This document shows positions 1 to 8,500 of a stretch of DNA of 60,144 nucleotides, piece by piece. The DNA is from Gammaproteobacteria bacterium (GTDB taxonomy: Bacteria; Pseudomonadota; Gammaproteobacteria; Eutrophobiales; Eutrophobiaceae). Under the pieces are notes generated by a model, which searched no databases, was not told the origin of the DNA, and saw only the letters and a list, made by a program, of their open reading frames with translations. Each line of letters starts with the position of its first letter. Within the stretch, counting starts at the first letter, position 1. Location of the stretch: positions 12,530 through 72,673 of the forward strand of contig JAPPLI010000184.1 in assembly GCA_028819495.1 (NCBI GenBank), given 5' to 3'. A program made the position numbers and the translations under genes.

Positions 1-321
1 TACCGCGGTGTCGATATCGTTATGGCGCAGGTGCTCGACACAGGCGACGGCCGTTCCCTCCGGCACGTTTACCGGTCCTGCAAACCCGCCGATATCTCTC
101 GCCGCCTCAGCGCTCAGGCCGATGCAGAAAGCCGGCATGGTCTTCAGGAAAAAACCGTTGAAGTGATCCGAGCCGAAGGCAATCACTAGTTCCGGGTCAA
201 ACTCCGCAACAGCTTGCGCCCGCGCAGTAAAAGCCTGTTGCAGCCCCTCCCAATCCTCAGGCTCCCTGGCATGGCAATACAGCAGCGGCGAATGCGAGGC
301 GCAGACCAGGGATGTTGTCAT
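1..321 (-). CDS. MhpB-like extradiol (class III) ring-cleavage dioxygenase, 3' end outside window
   Basis: Reading the minus strand from an ATG at 321 gives 107 open residues running off the window edge. They resemble the N-terminus of 2,3-dihydroxyphenylpropionate 1,2-dioxygenase (MhpB, LigB superfamily), which opens catechol-type rings by meta cleavage using Fe(II). Visible marks are CASHSPLL with His10, and the block ELVIAFGSDHFNGFF with His53, both typical of iron ligand or catalytic positions, then MPAFCIGL. A GGAGA ribosome site lies about 9 bases before the ATG. The FAH-family gene lies upstream on the same strand, which fits a meta-cleavage pathway. About two thirds of the protein is missing, so the exact substrate cannot be set. 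Confidence 0.8.
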   Translation of the reverse strand, partial: MTTSLVCASHSPLLYCHAREPEDWEGLQQAFTARAQAVAEFDPELVIAFGSDHFNGFFLKTMPAFCIGLSAEAARDIGGFAGPVNVPEGTAVACVEHLRHNDIDTAV

Positions 322-366
322 GACAACTTGTCTCCGTGCAGGATCATGTTATGCGCTATAAATTCC

Positions 367-433
367 GGGGTCAGAGTAAAATCGCCGAAGACGGTGGCCG
401 CAGCAAAACCGGTGGTGATTTTACTCTGACCCC
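367..433. repeat. REP-like element with perfect 17-base inverted repeats
   Basis: The left arm GGGGTCAGAGTAAAATC (367-383) is matched by its exact reverse complement at 417-433, separated by a 33-base GC-richer centre. The element sits between the FAH gene and the dioxygenase gene, so a shared transcript could fold into a long hairpin here. The arm sequence resembles the repeats that accompany REP-associated tyrosine transposases (RAYT) in many Gammaproteobacteria; that link is recalled, not tested. No transposase gene is present nearby. It could also attenuate transcription between the two genes. Confidence 0.75.
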
Positions 434-448
434 ACCCATCTGCCAGCA

Positions 449-1471
449 TTAGCGGAAACCGCCGATGTTTAAACGCCATTGGCCTGGCTCCCTGTTTTCA
501 ACAGTAACAGGGTTCACCAGCGTTCCCAGTCCGTCGATCCCGACCTCCACCGGACCTTTGACAACCTGCAGATTGGCATGGTGGATGGATTTACGCGTGG
601 CCGAAGGCTTGAAGGCAGTCCCGCAGGATATGATATCCCCCGGATAAAGCGTCAGAAACTGGCTGATGAAACTGATGATTTCTGCGACCTTGAAGTTGTA
701 ATTCCGGGTATTGTCTTCGGCGATCAGTTCCCCTCCGGCCTTGCAGTAGACGTTCAGTTCGTCCGGGTTCTCCACCTCGTCTTTCGTGACCAGCCAGGGC
801 CCCGAACAGCCGAAGGTATCGGTGCCCTTGTAACGTCCGGCATAGGATAGATGCTGCCTCACCCGGACAGTTTCAGCGGAATTGTCCTCACCGGCATAAA
901 CGGCCCAGTACTCGAACATGTCCTCGGCGCGCATGCCGTTGCCGGTGATGTCGTTGAAGATACTGTAACCGAACACGGCGTCAAGTGCCCGGGAAGCGGG
1001 AATATCCCTGGTCTCACTGCCGATAATAACCGCCAGTTCCGGCTCGGGATGCACGCTGCCGTAATACGGCCGGATGCGTATGGGCTGTTCATGCCCGGTA
1101 AGACAGGATGCGGGCTTCAGGAAAAACGCCGGGTGCTCCGGCGCGCTGATTCTTCTCTCGTTGCTTGCCGAATTGTTCATGGCAACACCACAGATCTTGC
1201 CCGGATTGCGCACCGGCGCATGCCAGGTCACGTCCTGTGCAGTGATGGTTTGCACCTTGCCGGCATCTTCCCGGGCAATTTCAAGAGCGGTTTCAAGCTC
1301 GTCCAGTAACGGCCGGCCGGACCGGATAACCTCCGTCATATCCACAGGAACGGCAATGCTGAACGGGGCAGGTTTCAGTTCAGACAACATCCTTATATCA
1401 ACCAGCCGCACGTCATCAAGGCGAGCCGCGACAACATCCTCATCCTTATACCTTACACTTGCCAGTTTCAT
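449..1471 (-). CDS. Fumarylacetoacetate hydrolase (FAH) family protein
   Basis: This 340-residue protein belongs to the FAH superfamily, metal-dependent hydrolases, hydratases and decarboxylases acting on beta-diketo or 2-keto acids from aromatic breakdown. The signature metal-site segment HPEPELAVIIG is near residue 140 (two acidic ligands), followed by FGYSIFNDITG near residue 170, which supplies the third acidic ligand. The late block YPGDIISCGTAF is also typical. The N-terminal domain of about 100 residues is variable, as usual for this family. The MhpB-like dioxygenase lies downstream on the same strand, separated by the REP-like hairpin, so the pair may be cotranscribed. Likely roles are fumarylpyruvate- or acylpyruvate-type hydrolysis; the substrate is unresolved. 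Confidence 0.85.
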   Translation of the reverse strand: MKLASVRYKDEDVVAARLDDVRLVDIRMLSELKPAPFSIAVPVDMTEVIRSGRPLLDELETALEIAREDAGKVQTITAQDVTWHAPVRNPGKICGVAMNNSASNERRISAPEHPAFFLKPASCLTGHEQPIRIRPYYGSVHPEPELAVIIGSETRDIPASRALDAVFGYSIFNDITGNGMRAEDMFEYWAVYAGEDNSAETVRVRQHLSYAGRYKGTDTFGCSGPWLVTKDEVENPDELNVYCKAGGELIAEDNTRNYNFKVAEIISFISQFLTLYPGDIISCGTAFKPSATRKSIHHANLQVVKGPVEVGIDGLGTLVNPVTVENREPGQWRLNIGGFR

Positions 1472-1554
1472 TTGTCTGTGCCGTATTTCCGGTTGTTATA
1501 TTTTTTCTGCGGAGCATAATAACAGAGTTTCCAAACAACTCAGGAAGGACAAAC

Positions 1555-2526
1555 ATGAGCAAGGCAGTTTTTGTCAATAAATATGGCGGAGCTGAGGTCC
1601 TGTCTTACCAGGAGTACCACGTTGGCGATCCCGGCCCGGGCGAAGTGCTGGTACGCAATACGGCTATCGGCGTCAATTACATCGATACCTATTACCGTTC
1701 CGGATTGTATCCAGCTGAATTACCGCTGATACCCGGCGACCAGGCGGCCGCAGTTGTTGAAGCTGCCGGCGCCGGTGTCGATGAATTCAAACCCGGCAAC
1801 CGGGTCGCTTATGCCTCGAAACCCCTGGGCGCTTACTCGCAGGAGCGCTTGATTGATGCGAGCCTGCTCGTACCTCTGCCGGAAGATATTTCCGATGAGG
1901 TTGCCGGAGCCACACTGACGCGGGGCCTTACCGCGGAATACCTGACCCATCGGCTTTATGAGTTGAAAGCAGGGGAGACGGTGCTGGTCCATGCCGCAGC
2001 AGGCGGCGCGGGAAGGCTTCTGTGCCAGTGGGCGGACAAACTCGGCGCCAGGGTCATCGGCACAGTGGGGTCCAAAGATAAGATGGATATCGCCCGGCAA
2101 AATGGTTGTTCCGAAGTGCTGTTACACCAGCATGACTTTGTCCCGCAGGTAAAGGAACTGGCGGGAGGGCAGGGCGTCGATATTGCCTATGACTCCATAG
2201 GCAAGGCCACGTTCATGAAATCACTGGACTGCATCAGGCCGAGGGGCATGATGGTCAGCTTCGGCAATGCCTCGGGGAAACCGGACTCCCTGGATGTGCT
2301 GGAACTGGCAAAACGCGGCAGCCTGTTCCTGACCCGGCCGACATTATACGGCTACACCAACATCAGGAGCGATTTGCTGCTGTCGGCCCGGCGCTATTTC
2401 AGTGCGATAACAACCGGCATGTTAACCGTCGAGACCGGCGCACCTTTTGCCCTGGCAGATGCTGCAGAGGCACACAGGCACCTGGAAGATCGCTCCATAG
2501 TCGGCTCTCCAATCCTGATTCCCTGA
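1555..2526 (+). CDS. Zinc-independent quinone oxidoreductase (MDR superfamily)
   Basis: The ATG at 1555 gives 323 residues, close to E. coli QorA (327). It is preceded by AGGAAGG at good spacing; the longer open frame upstream is hydrophobic and lacks a ribosome site, so I chose this start. The protein has the GroES-like N-terminal half (GVNYIDTYYRSGLYP, LPLIPGDQAAAVV) and a Rossmann NADPH site at HAAAGGAGRLLCQWA. It lacks the cysteine and histidine cluster of the zinc alcohol dehydrogenases. It probably carries out NADPH-dependent reduction of quinones or enones in the cytoplasm. It is divergent from the FAH gene and translationally coupled to the next gene, which starts one base after its stop. 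Confidence 0.9.
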   Translation: MSKAVFVNKYGGAEVLSYQEYHVGDPGPGEVLVRNTAIGVNYIDTYYRSGLYPAELPLIPGDQAAAVVEAAGAGVDEFKPGNRVAYASKPLGAYSQERLIDASLLVPLPEDISDEVAGATLTRGLTAEYLTHRLYELKAGETVLVHAAAGGAGRLLCQWADKLGARVIGTVGSKDKMDIARQNGCSEVLLHQHDFVPQVKELAGGQGVDIAYDSIGKATFMKSLDCIRPRGMMVSFGNASGKPDSLDVLELAKRGSLFLTRPTLYGYTNIRSDLLLSARRYFSAITTGMLTVETGAPFALADAAEAHRHLEDRSIVGSPILIP

Positions 2527-2527
2527 C

Positions 2528-3907
2528 ATGCGTTTCTATGCTGACCTCCATATACATTCAAAGTATTCACGCGCCACCAGCAAGGATTGCGACCTGGAGC
2601 ACCTGAGTTTCTGGGGCCGCAAAAAAGGCATCACCGTTATCGGCACGGGTGACTTCACCCATCCTGCCTGGTTAAGCGAAATTAAGGAAAAACTGGTGCC
2701 GGCGGAGCCGGGCCTGTTCCGCCTGCGCGACGATATCGAAAAAGAAGTGGAGAAGAAATTACCGGGAAGTTGTCACGGCATAACCCGCTTCATGCTGTCG
2801 GTAGAGATCTCCACCATCTACAAGAAAGGCGACAAGACACGCAAAATCCACCACCTGATCTATGCGCCGACCCTGGAACAGGCGGATCTTATCAACCGGA
2901 AGCTGGACCGTATCGGCAACATCAAGTCCGACGGGCGCCCCATCCTGGGCATGGATTCCCGCCATTTACTGGAGATTGCGCTGGAGGCAGGGGAGGGCTG
3001 CTACCTGGTGCCGGCCCATATCTGGACCCCCTGGTTCGCCGTCCTGGGGTCAAAATCGGGGTTTGATTCCATCGGCGAGTGTTACGGCGACCTGGCGGAG
3101 CATATCTTCGCTGTGGAGACAGGCCTGTCGGCCGACCCGGACATGATCCGGCTGGTCTCCGACCTGGATCGTTACCGCCTGGTCTCCAACTCGGACGCGC
3201 ATTCCCCGGCCAAACTGGGACGGGAGGCTTGCATATTCAATACTGACCTGGATTATTTTTCCATGCGCCGCGCCCTGGAAACGGGTGACGGCTACGATGG
3301 CAGCGCGGAATTCTTTCCGGAAGAGGGCAAGTACCACCTTGACGGGCATCGCAAATGCAATATCCGCCTGTCACCGGACGAGAGTCGCCAACTCGACGGT
3401 ATCTGTCCCGTGTGCAACAAGCCGTTGACCCTGGGCGTGATGCACCGTGTACAGGAACTGGCTGATCGCACTGCGGGGGAAGCGCGTGAGACTACCGACC
3501 CCTTTGTCAGCCTGGTTCCCCTGCCGGAAGTAATCGCCGAAACGGAAGGCGTCGGCCCGAACAGTAAGCGGGTGGCAAAAGAATACGAACAACTGCTGTA
3601 CAAACTGGGGGCGGAATTGGGGATACTGAACGACATCCCCTTGGAGGAGATCCGGAATCTTTCCAATTCCCCCCTGATCCCCGAGGCCATCGCCCGTATG
3701 CGCAAGGGAGACGTGATCCGCGAAGCCGGTTACGATGGCGAATACGGCCGGATCAAACTGTTCCGTGAGGATGAACTGAAGCAAGCCGCCCCGGTCAGCC
3801 TGTCACGGAAAGGCTTTATGGAAGACATTCCACCGTTGTCGGATGACTTTTCCGTTGAGGGCGCTGAACTACCGAGTGATTTGCCTCGTGCGGCGTTAAA
3901 GTACTGA
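2528..3907 (+). CDS. PHP-domain endonuclease Q-like protein
   Basis: This 459-residue protein starts one base after the previous stop, so translation is probably coupled. It has a PHP phosphoesterase fold: HIHSKYSRAT near residues 8-17, GTGDFTHPAW near 38-47, VPAHIWTPWF near 160-170 and VSNSDAHSP near 215-225 hold the His/Asp metal ligands. A zinc-binding segment follows, with a Cys near 277 and a CPVC pair near 293-296. This architecture matches the TIGR00375/EndoQ group; archaeal and Bacillus EndoQ cut DNA 5' of deaminated bases and abasic sites. A DNA repair role is therefore inferred. Family placement is strong, while activity on uracil or hypoxanthine here is not shown. Confidence 0.8.
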   Translation: MRFYADLHIHSKYSRATSKDCDLEHLSFWGRKKGITVIGTGDFTHPAWLSEIKEKLVPAEPGLFRLRDDIEKEVEKKLPGSCHGITRFMLSVEISTIYKKGDKTRKIHHLIYAPTLEQADLINRKLDRIGNIKSDGRPILGMDSRHLLEIALEAGEGCYLVPAHIWTPWFAVLGSKSGFDSIGECYGDLAEHIFAVETGLSADPDMIRLVSDLDRYRLVSNSDAHSPAKLGREACIFNTDLDYFSMRRALETGDGYDGSAEFFPEEGKYHLDGHRKCNIRLSPDESRQLDGICPVCNKPLTLGVMHRVQELADRTAGEARETTDPFVSLVPLPEVIAETEGVGPNSKRVAKEYEQLLYKLGAELGILNDIPLEEIRNLSNSPLIPEAIARMRKGDVIREAGYDGEYGRIKLFREDELKQAAPVSLSRKGFMEDIPPLSDDFSVEGAELPSDLPRAALKY

Positions 3908-3956
3908 AAAACGCTTGTCACGCGTAACGTGAAGGAATTCAGGCGTGTAAGCGGTC

Positions 3957-4226
3957 TCAGGATAAACGACTGGGTGGGGGACCAATAACCGGTTCTGAAT
4001 TCTTTTGTCGGAGACCGGCTTCTTTCATACGAAACAGAACGGTATCTATTACGCCGGGTAAAGAAAACTTGAAGCGCCTGAATTCATAATCCTCCACGAG
4101 AGTGACCAGTGCCTCGAGTTCCTGCCCCGGTCCGGAATCCGGTTCTGGATCCGATTGCATCAGGCAATCTATCCTGCTCAGGCATTCGTTATATTGTTTT
4201 TCGTTTTTAATTACACCAGGGTTCAT
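3957..4226 (-). CDS. higA: HigA-type antitoxin, probably truncated
   Basis: This 89-residue protein lies 19 bases downstream of the HigB toxin gene on the same strand, the usual higB-higA order. It matches the N-terminal part of COG5499 HigA antitoxins: KNEKQYNECLSRIDCLM, then LEALVTLVEDYEF and FRMKEAGLRQKNSEPVIG. In normal family members VIG is followed by the recognition helix of the HTH and a further 30 or so residues. Here the sequence turns into PPPSRLS and stops. The protein may therefore still touch the toxin yet bind DNA poorly. I could not find the missing helix in either other frame just downstream, so this looks like a deletion or 3' replacement rather than a single frameshift. Confidence 0.7.
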   Translation of the reverse strand: MNPGVIKNEKQYNECLSRIDCLMQSDPEPDSGPGQELEALVTLVEDYEFRRFKFSLPGVIDTVLFRMKEAGLRQKNSEPVIGPPPSRLS

Positions 4227-4245
4227 AATATTACCTGTGTCGCTC

Positions 4246-4533
4246 TCAATTAAATCTCATTCTGGAGTATTCTGCGTGTGTCCCTATCCAATCAACTTTT
4301 ACGATTTTTGTCTTATAAGCAATTTTGCAAACCAACCTGTAGCTGTTGCCTTTGACGTTAAATATGACCCTGTTACCTGACAAAAAGCTTACAGTTGAAT
4401 AGTTCTCTTTAATATCTTGGGGACAGGACCATTCAATTTTTTCAGTTTCAGCAATCCAACATTCAACCCATTTCCTCGAATCCGCATGCCTCGACATGAA
4501 ATTAACTAATACTTCGCGTCCTATGATCCTCAT
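4246..4533 (-). CDS. higB: HigB-type mRNA interferase toxin
   Basis: This 95-residue protein matches the HigB (COG4680) RelE-superfamily toxins that cut mRNA, usually on the ribosome. Family marks are IIGREVLVNFMSRHADS at the N-terminus, a central block with SFLSGNRVIFNVKGNSYRL, and the C-terminal WIGTHAEYSRMRFN. The ATG at 4533 follows an AGGGA ribosome site about seven bases away. The toxin comes first and the antitoxin second, as in other hig loci. The toxin looks full length while the antitoxin appears shortened, so either the toxin has weakened or the remaining antitoxin still neutralises it. Confidence 0.85.
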   Translation of the reverse strand: MRIIGREVLVNFMSRHADSRKWVECWIAETEKIEWSCPQDIKENYSTVSFLSGNRVIFNVKGNSYRLVCKIAYKTKIVKVDWIGTHAEYSRMRFN

Positions 4534-4560
4534 GTTTCGTCCCTGCCAGCATAATTTCAG

Positions 4561-4749
4561 TTGTCGAAGTATAACAGAGATTCCCGACTCTTGCAGGTTA
4601 AGTATGAATACTTCAACCGCTACGGATGTGATACGCGGGTCATTCAGATACCTCGAGAACCTTACTCAACATTGAAGGGTCTGTTACCGCTCATGTGGAA
4701 TGAGGAAGCGGAAGGGGAAACGCTGGCAGAAGAACGGCGCCTGTTTTGA
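4561..4749 (+). pseudogene. Short orphan frame, possible SF1 helicase remnant
   Basis: A 62-codon frame with only a TTG start lies between higBA and phd-vapC. Its end, LLPLMWNEEAEGETLAEERR followed by LF, resembles the stretch just before motif VI of UvrD-type helicases, where a typical protein continues RLFYVAxTRA. Here a stop follows RLF directly. No other helicase motif is visible upstream. I read this as a possible scar of a lost helicase gene; it could also be chance. The stop codon overlaps the -35 box of the following toxin-antitoxin promoter. Confidence 0.3.
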
Positions 4750-4790
4750 CTCATTTTCAAATAACACCTATAATGACCAGTAAATAGTCA
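4746..4790 (+). promoter_or_regulatory. Sigma70 promoter and likely autoregulatory operator of phd-vapC
   Basis: TTGACT (4746-4751) and a perfect TATAAT (4769-4774) are separated by exactly 17 bases. Overlapping the end of the -10 box is TGAC (4774-4777) mirrored by GTCA (4787-4790), an imperfect palindrome suited to repression by the Phd-family antitoxin encoded 20 bases downstream. Confidence 0.75.
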
Positions 4791-4809
4791 GTTTATATGG
4801 AGTCATACC

Positions 4810-5052
4810 ATGACCAGTGTCCCTCTTACTTACGCGAAAGCCCATTTTTCCGAACTGGCCGCAAAAGCGGCTCAGGGAGAAGAAATTCTGGTGACCCGGC
4901 ACGAAAAACCCCTGGTAAAACTGGTGCCTGCCAACCGTGTTTCGCAAGACGGGTTACAGGAATTATTTACCGAAATGGATAGTATCCGTGCGGGCACTCG
5001 ACTCGGTCCCGGCCTGTCCATAGATGACTTACGGAACGAAGGACGGCGTTAG
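4810..5052 (+). CDS. Phd/YefM-family antitoxin
   Basis: This 80-residue protein has the Phd/YefM N-terminal DNA-binding fold: TYAKAHFSELAAKAAQGEEI followed by LVTRHEKPLVKLVPA. It should bind its own promoter palindrome and, through its disordered C-terminal tail (GPGLSIDDLRNEGRR), wrap the PIN toxin. A GGAG ribosome site precedes the ATG. The stop codon overlaps the toxin start by one base, the tight coupling typical of these modules. The tail sequence with SIDDLRNEGRR is common in antitoxins paired with VapC rather than Doc or YoeB. Confidence 0.88.
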   Translation: MTSVPLTYAKAHFSELAAKAAQGEEILVTRHEKPLVKLVPANRVSQDGLQELFTEMDSIRAGTRLGPGLSIDDLRNEGRR

Positions 5053-5468
5053 TGGCCTCGTTGGTGCTGGACTGCTCCGTTACAGCGGCCTGGTTCTTTG
5101 AGGATGAATTCAGCAGGTACAGTGAACGTGTCCGCCAGGCCTTGACCTTTGACGGAGCGGTCGCTGTCACTCCGGGGATCTGGCCTGCCGAAATCACCAA
5201 TGTACTCTTCCAGTCCGAACGCAGAAAACGTATCAAGCCGGAACAAGTAAACCAGGCTTTGAGCGTACTGGCGCGCCTGCCGATTGAGACCGACTCGCTG
5301 CCTGTCGGCAGCATGAGCCAGGTATTGCGATTATGCCGGGCATACGGGCTGACTGCCTACGACGCTCTTTACCTGGAACTTGCGATACGCCGGAATATTC
5401 CCCTGGCTACGCAGGACAAATTATTGACTGCGTCCGCTATCGCTGCTGGGGCAAGGGTGTTCGGCTAA
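5052..5468 (+). CDS. vapC: VapC-type PIN-domain ribonuclease toxin
   Basis: Starting at a GTG that overlaps the antitoxin stop by one base, this 138-residue protein is a full PIN domain. The acidic residues expected at the metal-dependent RNase site are visible: LVLDCSVTAAW (Asp7), WPAEITNVL (Glu near 44), LTAYDALYLELA (Asp near 98) and LATQDKLL (Asp near 117). VapC toxins cut tRNA or rRNA. The gene forms an operon with the Phd-type antitoxin under the strong promoter at 4746. It appears intact. Confidence 0.9.
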   Translation: MASLVLDCSVTAAWFFEDEFSRYSERVRQALTFDGAVAVTPGIWPAEITNVLFQSERRKRIKPEQVNQALSVLARLPIETDSLPVGSMSQVLRLCRAYGLTAYDALYLELAIRRNIPLATQDKLLTASAIAAGARVFG

Positions 5469-5592
5469 ATCGGGTATTTAGACGGCCAGACCTGCATAGT
5501 TGCTTGATTTTACCGGCAACCCCATCCCTATATCTATATGGCTTTTTTCAACCTTATTAAGATTCAATACTCCGTAGAAAAGCCCCTATCTC

Positions 5593-8500
5593 ATGTATAA
5601 AAAAGACACGCAACACTGCTTGGCTGCAATCACAGACCCGGGTTTGTTTGAGCGCCTTGCGACTGCTGTTTTGCGTGAAGCAGATCCGAAATATCGCCTG
5701 CTTATCCATTCTGGAGTGAACCTGAACGGTAAGCCCGTCAGGAGTCCGGTAGATGGGATCACTTTTGTACCAGGAGCAAATCCCCCACACATGATTGCAG
5801 TACATCATACAACCGGTAAGCGTGAAGATCTTGAAAAGAAATGGCTGCTTGACCCCGACAAGGTCAAGCCGCGCAAAGATGGAAAGCCAACTGCACCCCC
5901 TGGAGATATTATAACGACAGCCCGGTTATACGTGGAGCAAAAGCAGCAGATGTCTAACCTGCAGGCAACGCTCATACTCACAACCAACGAGGAACCTCAA
6001 GAAGCCCTTGTGCGCAAGATAAATGCTGCCGTAGATGCAGCAGGTATTCATGAAGTTATCATTTGGTCAAGATCGGCTCTTGCACATTTTCTCGACTATG
6101 ACGCAAAGGGACAATGGATTCGCAGTCGTTTTCTGGGGATTCAACAGGAACGCCTCTCAGATGAACTGTTGCATGAACTTTCGCAACGCAGCCTTCAGAC
6201 CAATGAACTACCCGACAAGAGCGAGTTGTGGATTGACTGCCAACTTGACCAAACATTGGAAAAGGCTGCTGGGCGTGATGTTGTTTTTATCGTTGCCGAG
6301 TCAGGTCTCGGTAAAAGTGTAGCGTGTTACAAACGCCTGATGGCGCATGTTGCGGCAGGAGGGTTTGGACTGGTCATGCCACATGAAATAATTGCTGGCT
6401 CCCCATCACTGGAGCAAGCGCTAGACGTTGCGCTACGACAACTACATTCTCCACTTGTTCCTGGTTCTGGGAGTGAGGTACTTGCTCTGGTGTCAGAACG
6501 TAATCCATTGTTGATGGTCGTGGAAGATATCAACAAATCAGGGCAGCCAGCTTTACTCATCGAAAGACTGGTAAGTTGGAGCAGACAACGAAAGGAGCGT
6601 ACTCAGGCAGTAAGTTGGCAGCTTCTTTGCCCTGTTTGGCCCCGAATACTCACAGCACTTGGTGATCATACCCGTAAACAGATCAATGAGTTAGTACTGG
6701 CAGCATCTTCCTTCACGCAAGAAGAAGGCACTGCTGCCGTACGGCGTCGGCAGGATGATGCGGGGTTTCCCGTTTCTCCACTCGAAGCACAAACGATAGC
6801 ATCAGCCCTCGGTCTCGACCCCCTTCTTATCGCCCTGCACAGCTCTGCTGAAAAGATAGCCCCTGAACACGTTATTCAGACGTTTATAGATCGCAGCCTT
6901 GAGCGGCTTGCTGAGAACCGCGGTGAGTTTACGCCAGGAGAGTATCGGCAGGGGTTGAATCAATTGGCCGTCAAAATGCTGGAATTGCGCAGATTGGACC
7001 CTTCTATGACTGAGGTTGTTTCCTGGTTTGGCGATGCACTTAATACTGTGAGCATGATCCGGCACATTACCCATTCAGGAGAGATCATCCGCATTGTCGG
7101 GCCTGCCTCCGGCGAGCGACTTGAGTTTCGCCATGATCGAGTTCGCGATTGCCTCCTTATTGATGCTACCGCGGACCTTATGCGTCATGGGACCATGCCC
7201 GAAGCCTTGCTGATGGATCCTTATTTTGCAGAAATTATCGGGGCTGCACTGGTTCGCGAACAAATTCCGATATCAATGGTTAGCGAGACAGGGAAAGTAA
7301 ATCCCCTTGCGCTGTTCTGTGCTATGCGCTTCTTCGGCAAACCAACAAATAACCTGCACTCAGCTATCCTCAACGCTGCCGAGGCATGGCTGGATGACGA
7401 AGCGACTCACGGACCAAAAAACAACTATCTACGCTGGTCCGTTTGCCGTGTGCTCTCTGAAACTGACGCGCCGTACGTCACATCGCTTATTAAGCGTTTT
7501 CAAAATGAGCACAATAGTTGGCAGGGATTGCGCGCTAGTTTCCGTAATGGAGATTTTCTTGCAGGGGTCGAACTGTGCTGTTCGCATGAACCAGGGATAC
7601 GGATGGTTGGACATCTCGAATTAATTGAGCATGTTAAGCGGAATCAAGGTGCATCGCTTCTTCGTACACTGGATGATCTTCTCCGCTCTGACAAACTCAC
7701 ACCCGATCACAGGTCTGGCGCCCTGAGGCTGGCAGGTCATCTCGGTGACCCGACATTGGCAGGCGCAATCAAAGTCTCCTGGTCTGCAGATGCTGGTCGA
7801 GATGAAAGACTCGCGGATTATTTGTGGGCTGGCGCACAATGCTGTGGAGATGATGCCGCTGAACTCTTGGCACCGATCTGTGACAGTTGGGCTGCATTGT
7901 CGGATCAAACTGGAGAAGATCAATTTGTGTCGCCTCGTGATGATCTCGCTGCTCATGAAATTCGATGGGCATTCAGGGACAGACTCCCTGGACCGGCGGT
8001 TAGCTATTTCATCAAGCGGGCGCAATCATCTGAATTGCGCTGGCCGATTACTTATATGCTGCACGATATTGATCACCCTGATGTACTCGAATTTGTCGCA
8101 CAGGAACTTGCAGCAACGGATGACAGGTTGGAGGGTACTGAGGGCTTTTCCCCCTTTACGAGGTTCGCAATAGATGACTGGGTACGAAGGCAGGAAGAAA
8201 CAGGGCAGGCGATGTCGGATATGTCACGGGACCGGCTACGTGAATTATGGACAACCCGAACGCATAGAAAAAATTTAAGAAAACACGCGTTTCGGCTTTG
8301 GTGCTCCACCACTGTAAAAGGAGATATTCCAATTCTCCAGGCTATCTCCATCGGCGATGATCTTGAGGATCTGGCGCTGTTTCAACGGCTTCGGCGTGGT
8401 GACCGTGAGGCTATAGCTGGGCTTATTGACAAACTGCGACAGGACAAGCGAGGCTATTGGTGGCAGGCAGGACGATATGTCTGGTCGGATGAGCTGACTA

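Noticed and set aside
1459..1554. Longer N-terminus for the quinone oxidoreductase
   Set aside because: It is hydrophobic, lacks a ribosome site and is not part of the enzyme family; AGGAAGG points to 1555.
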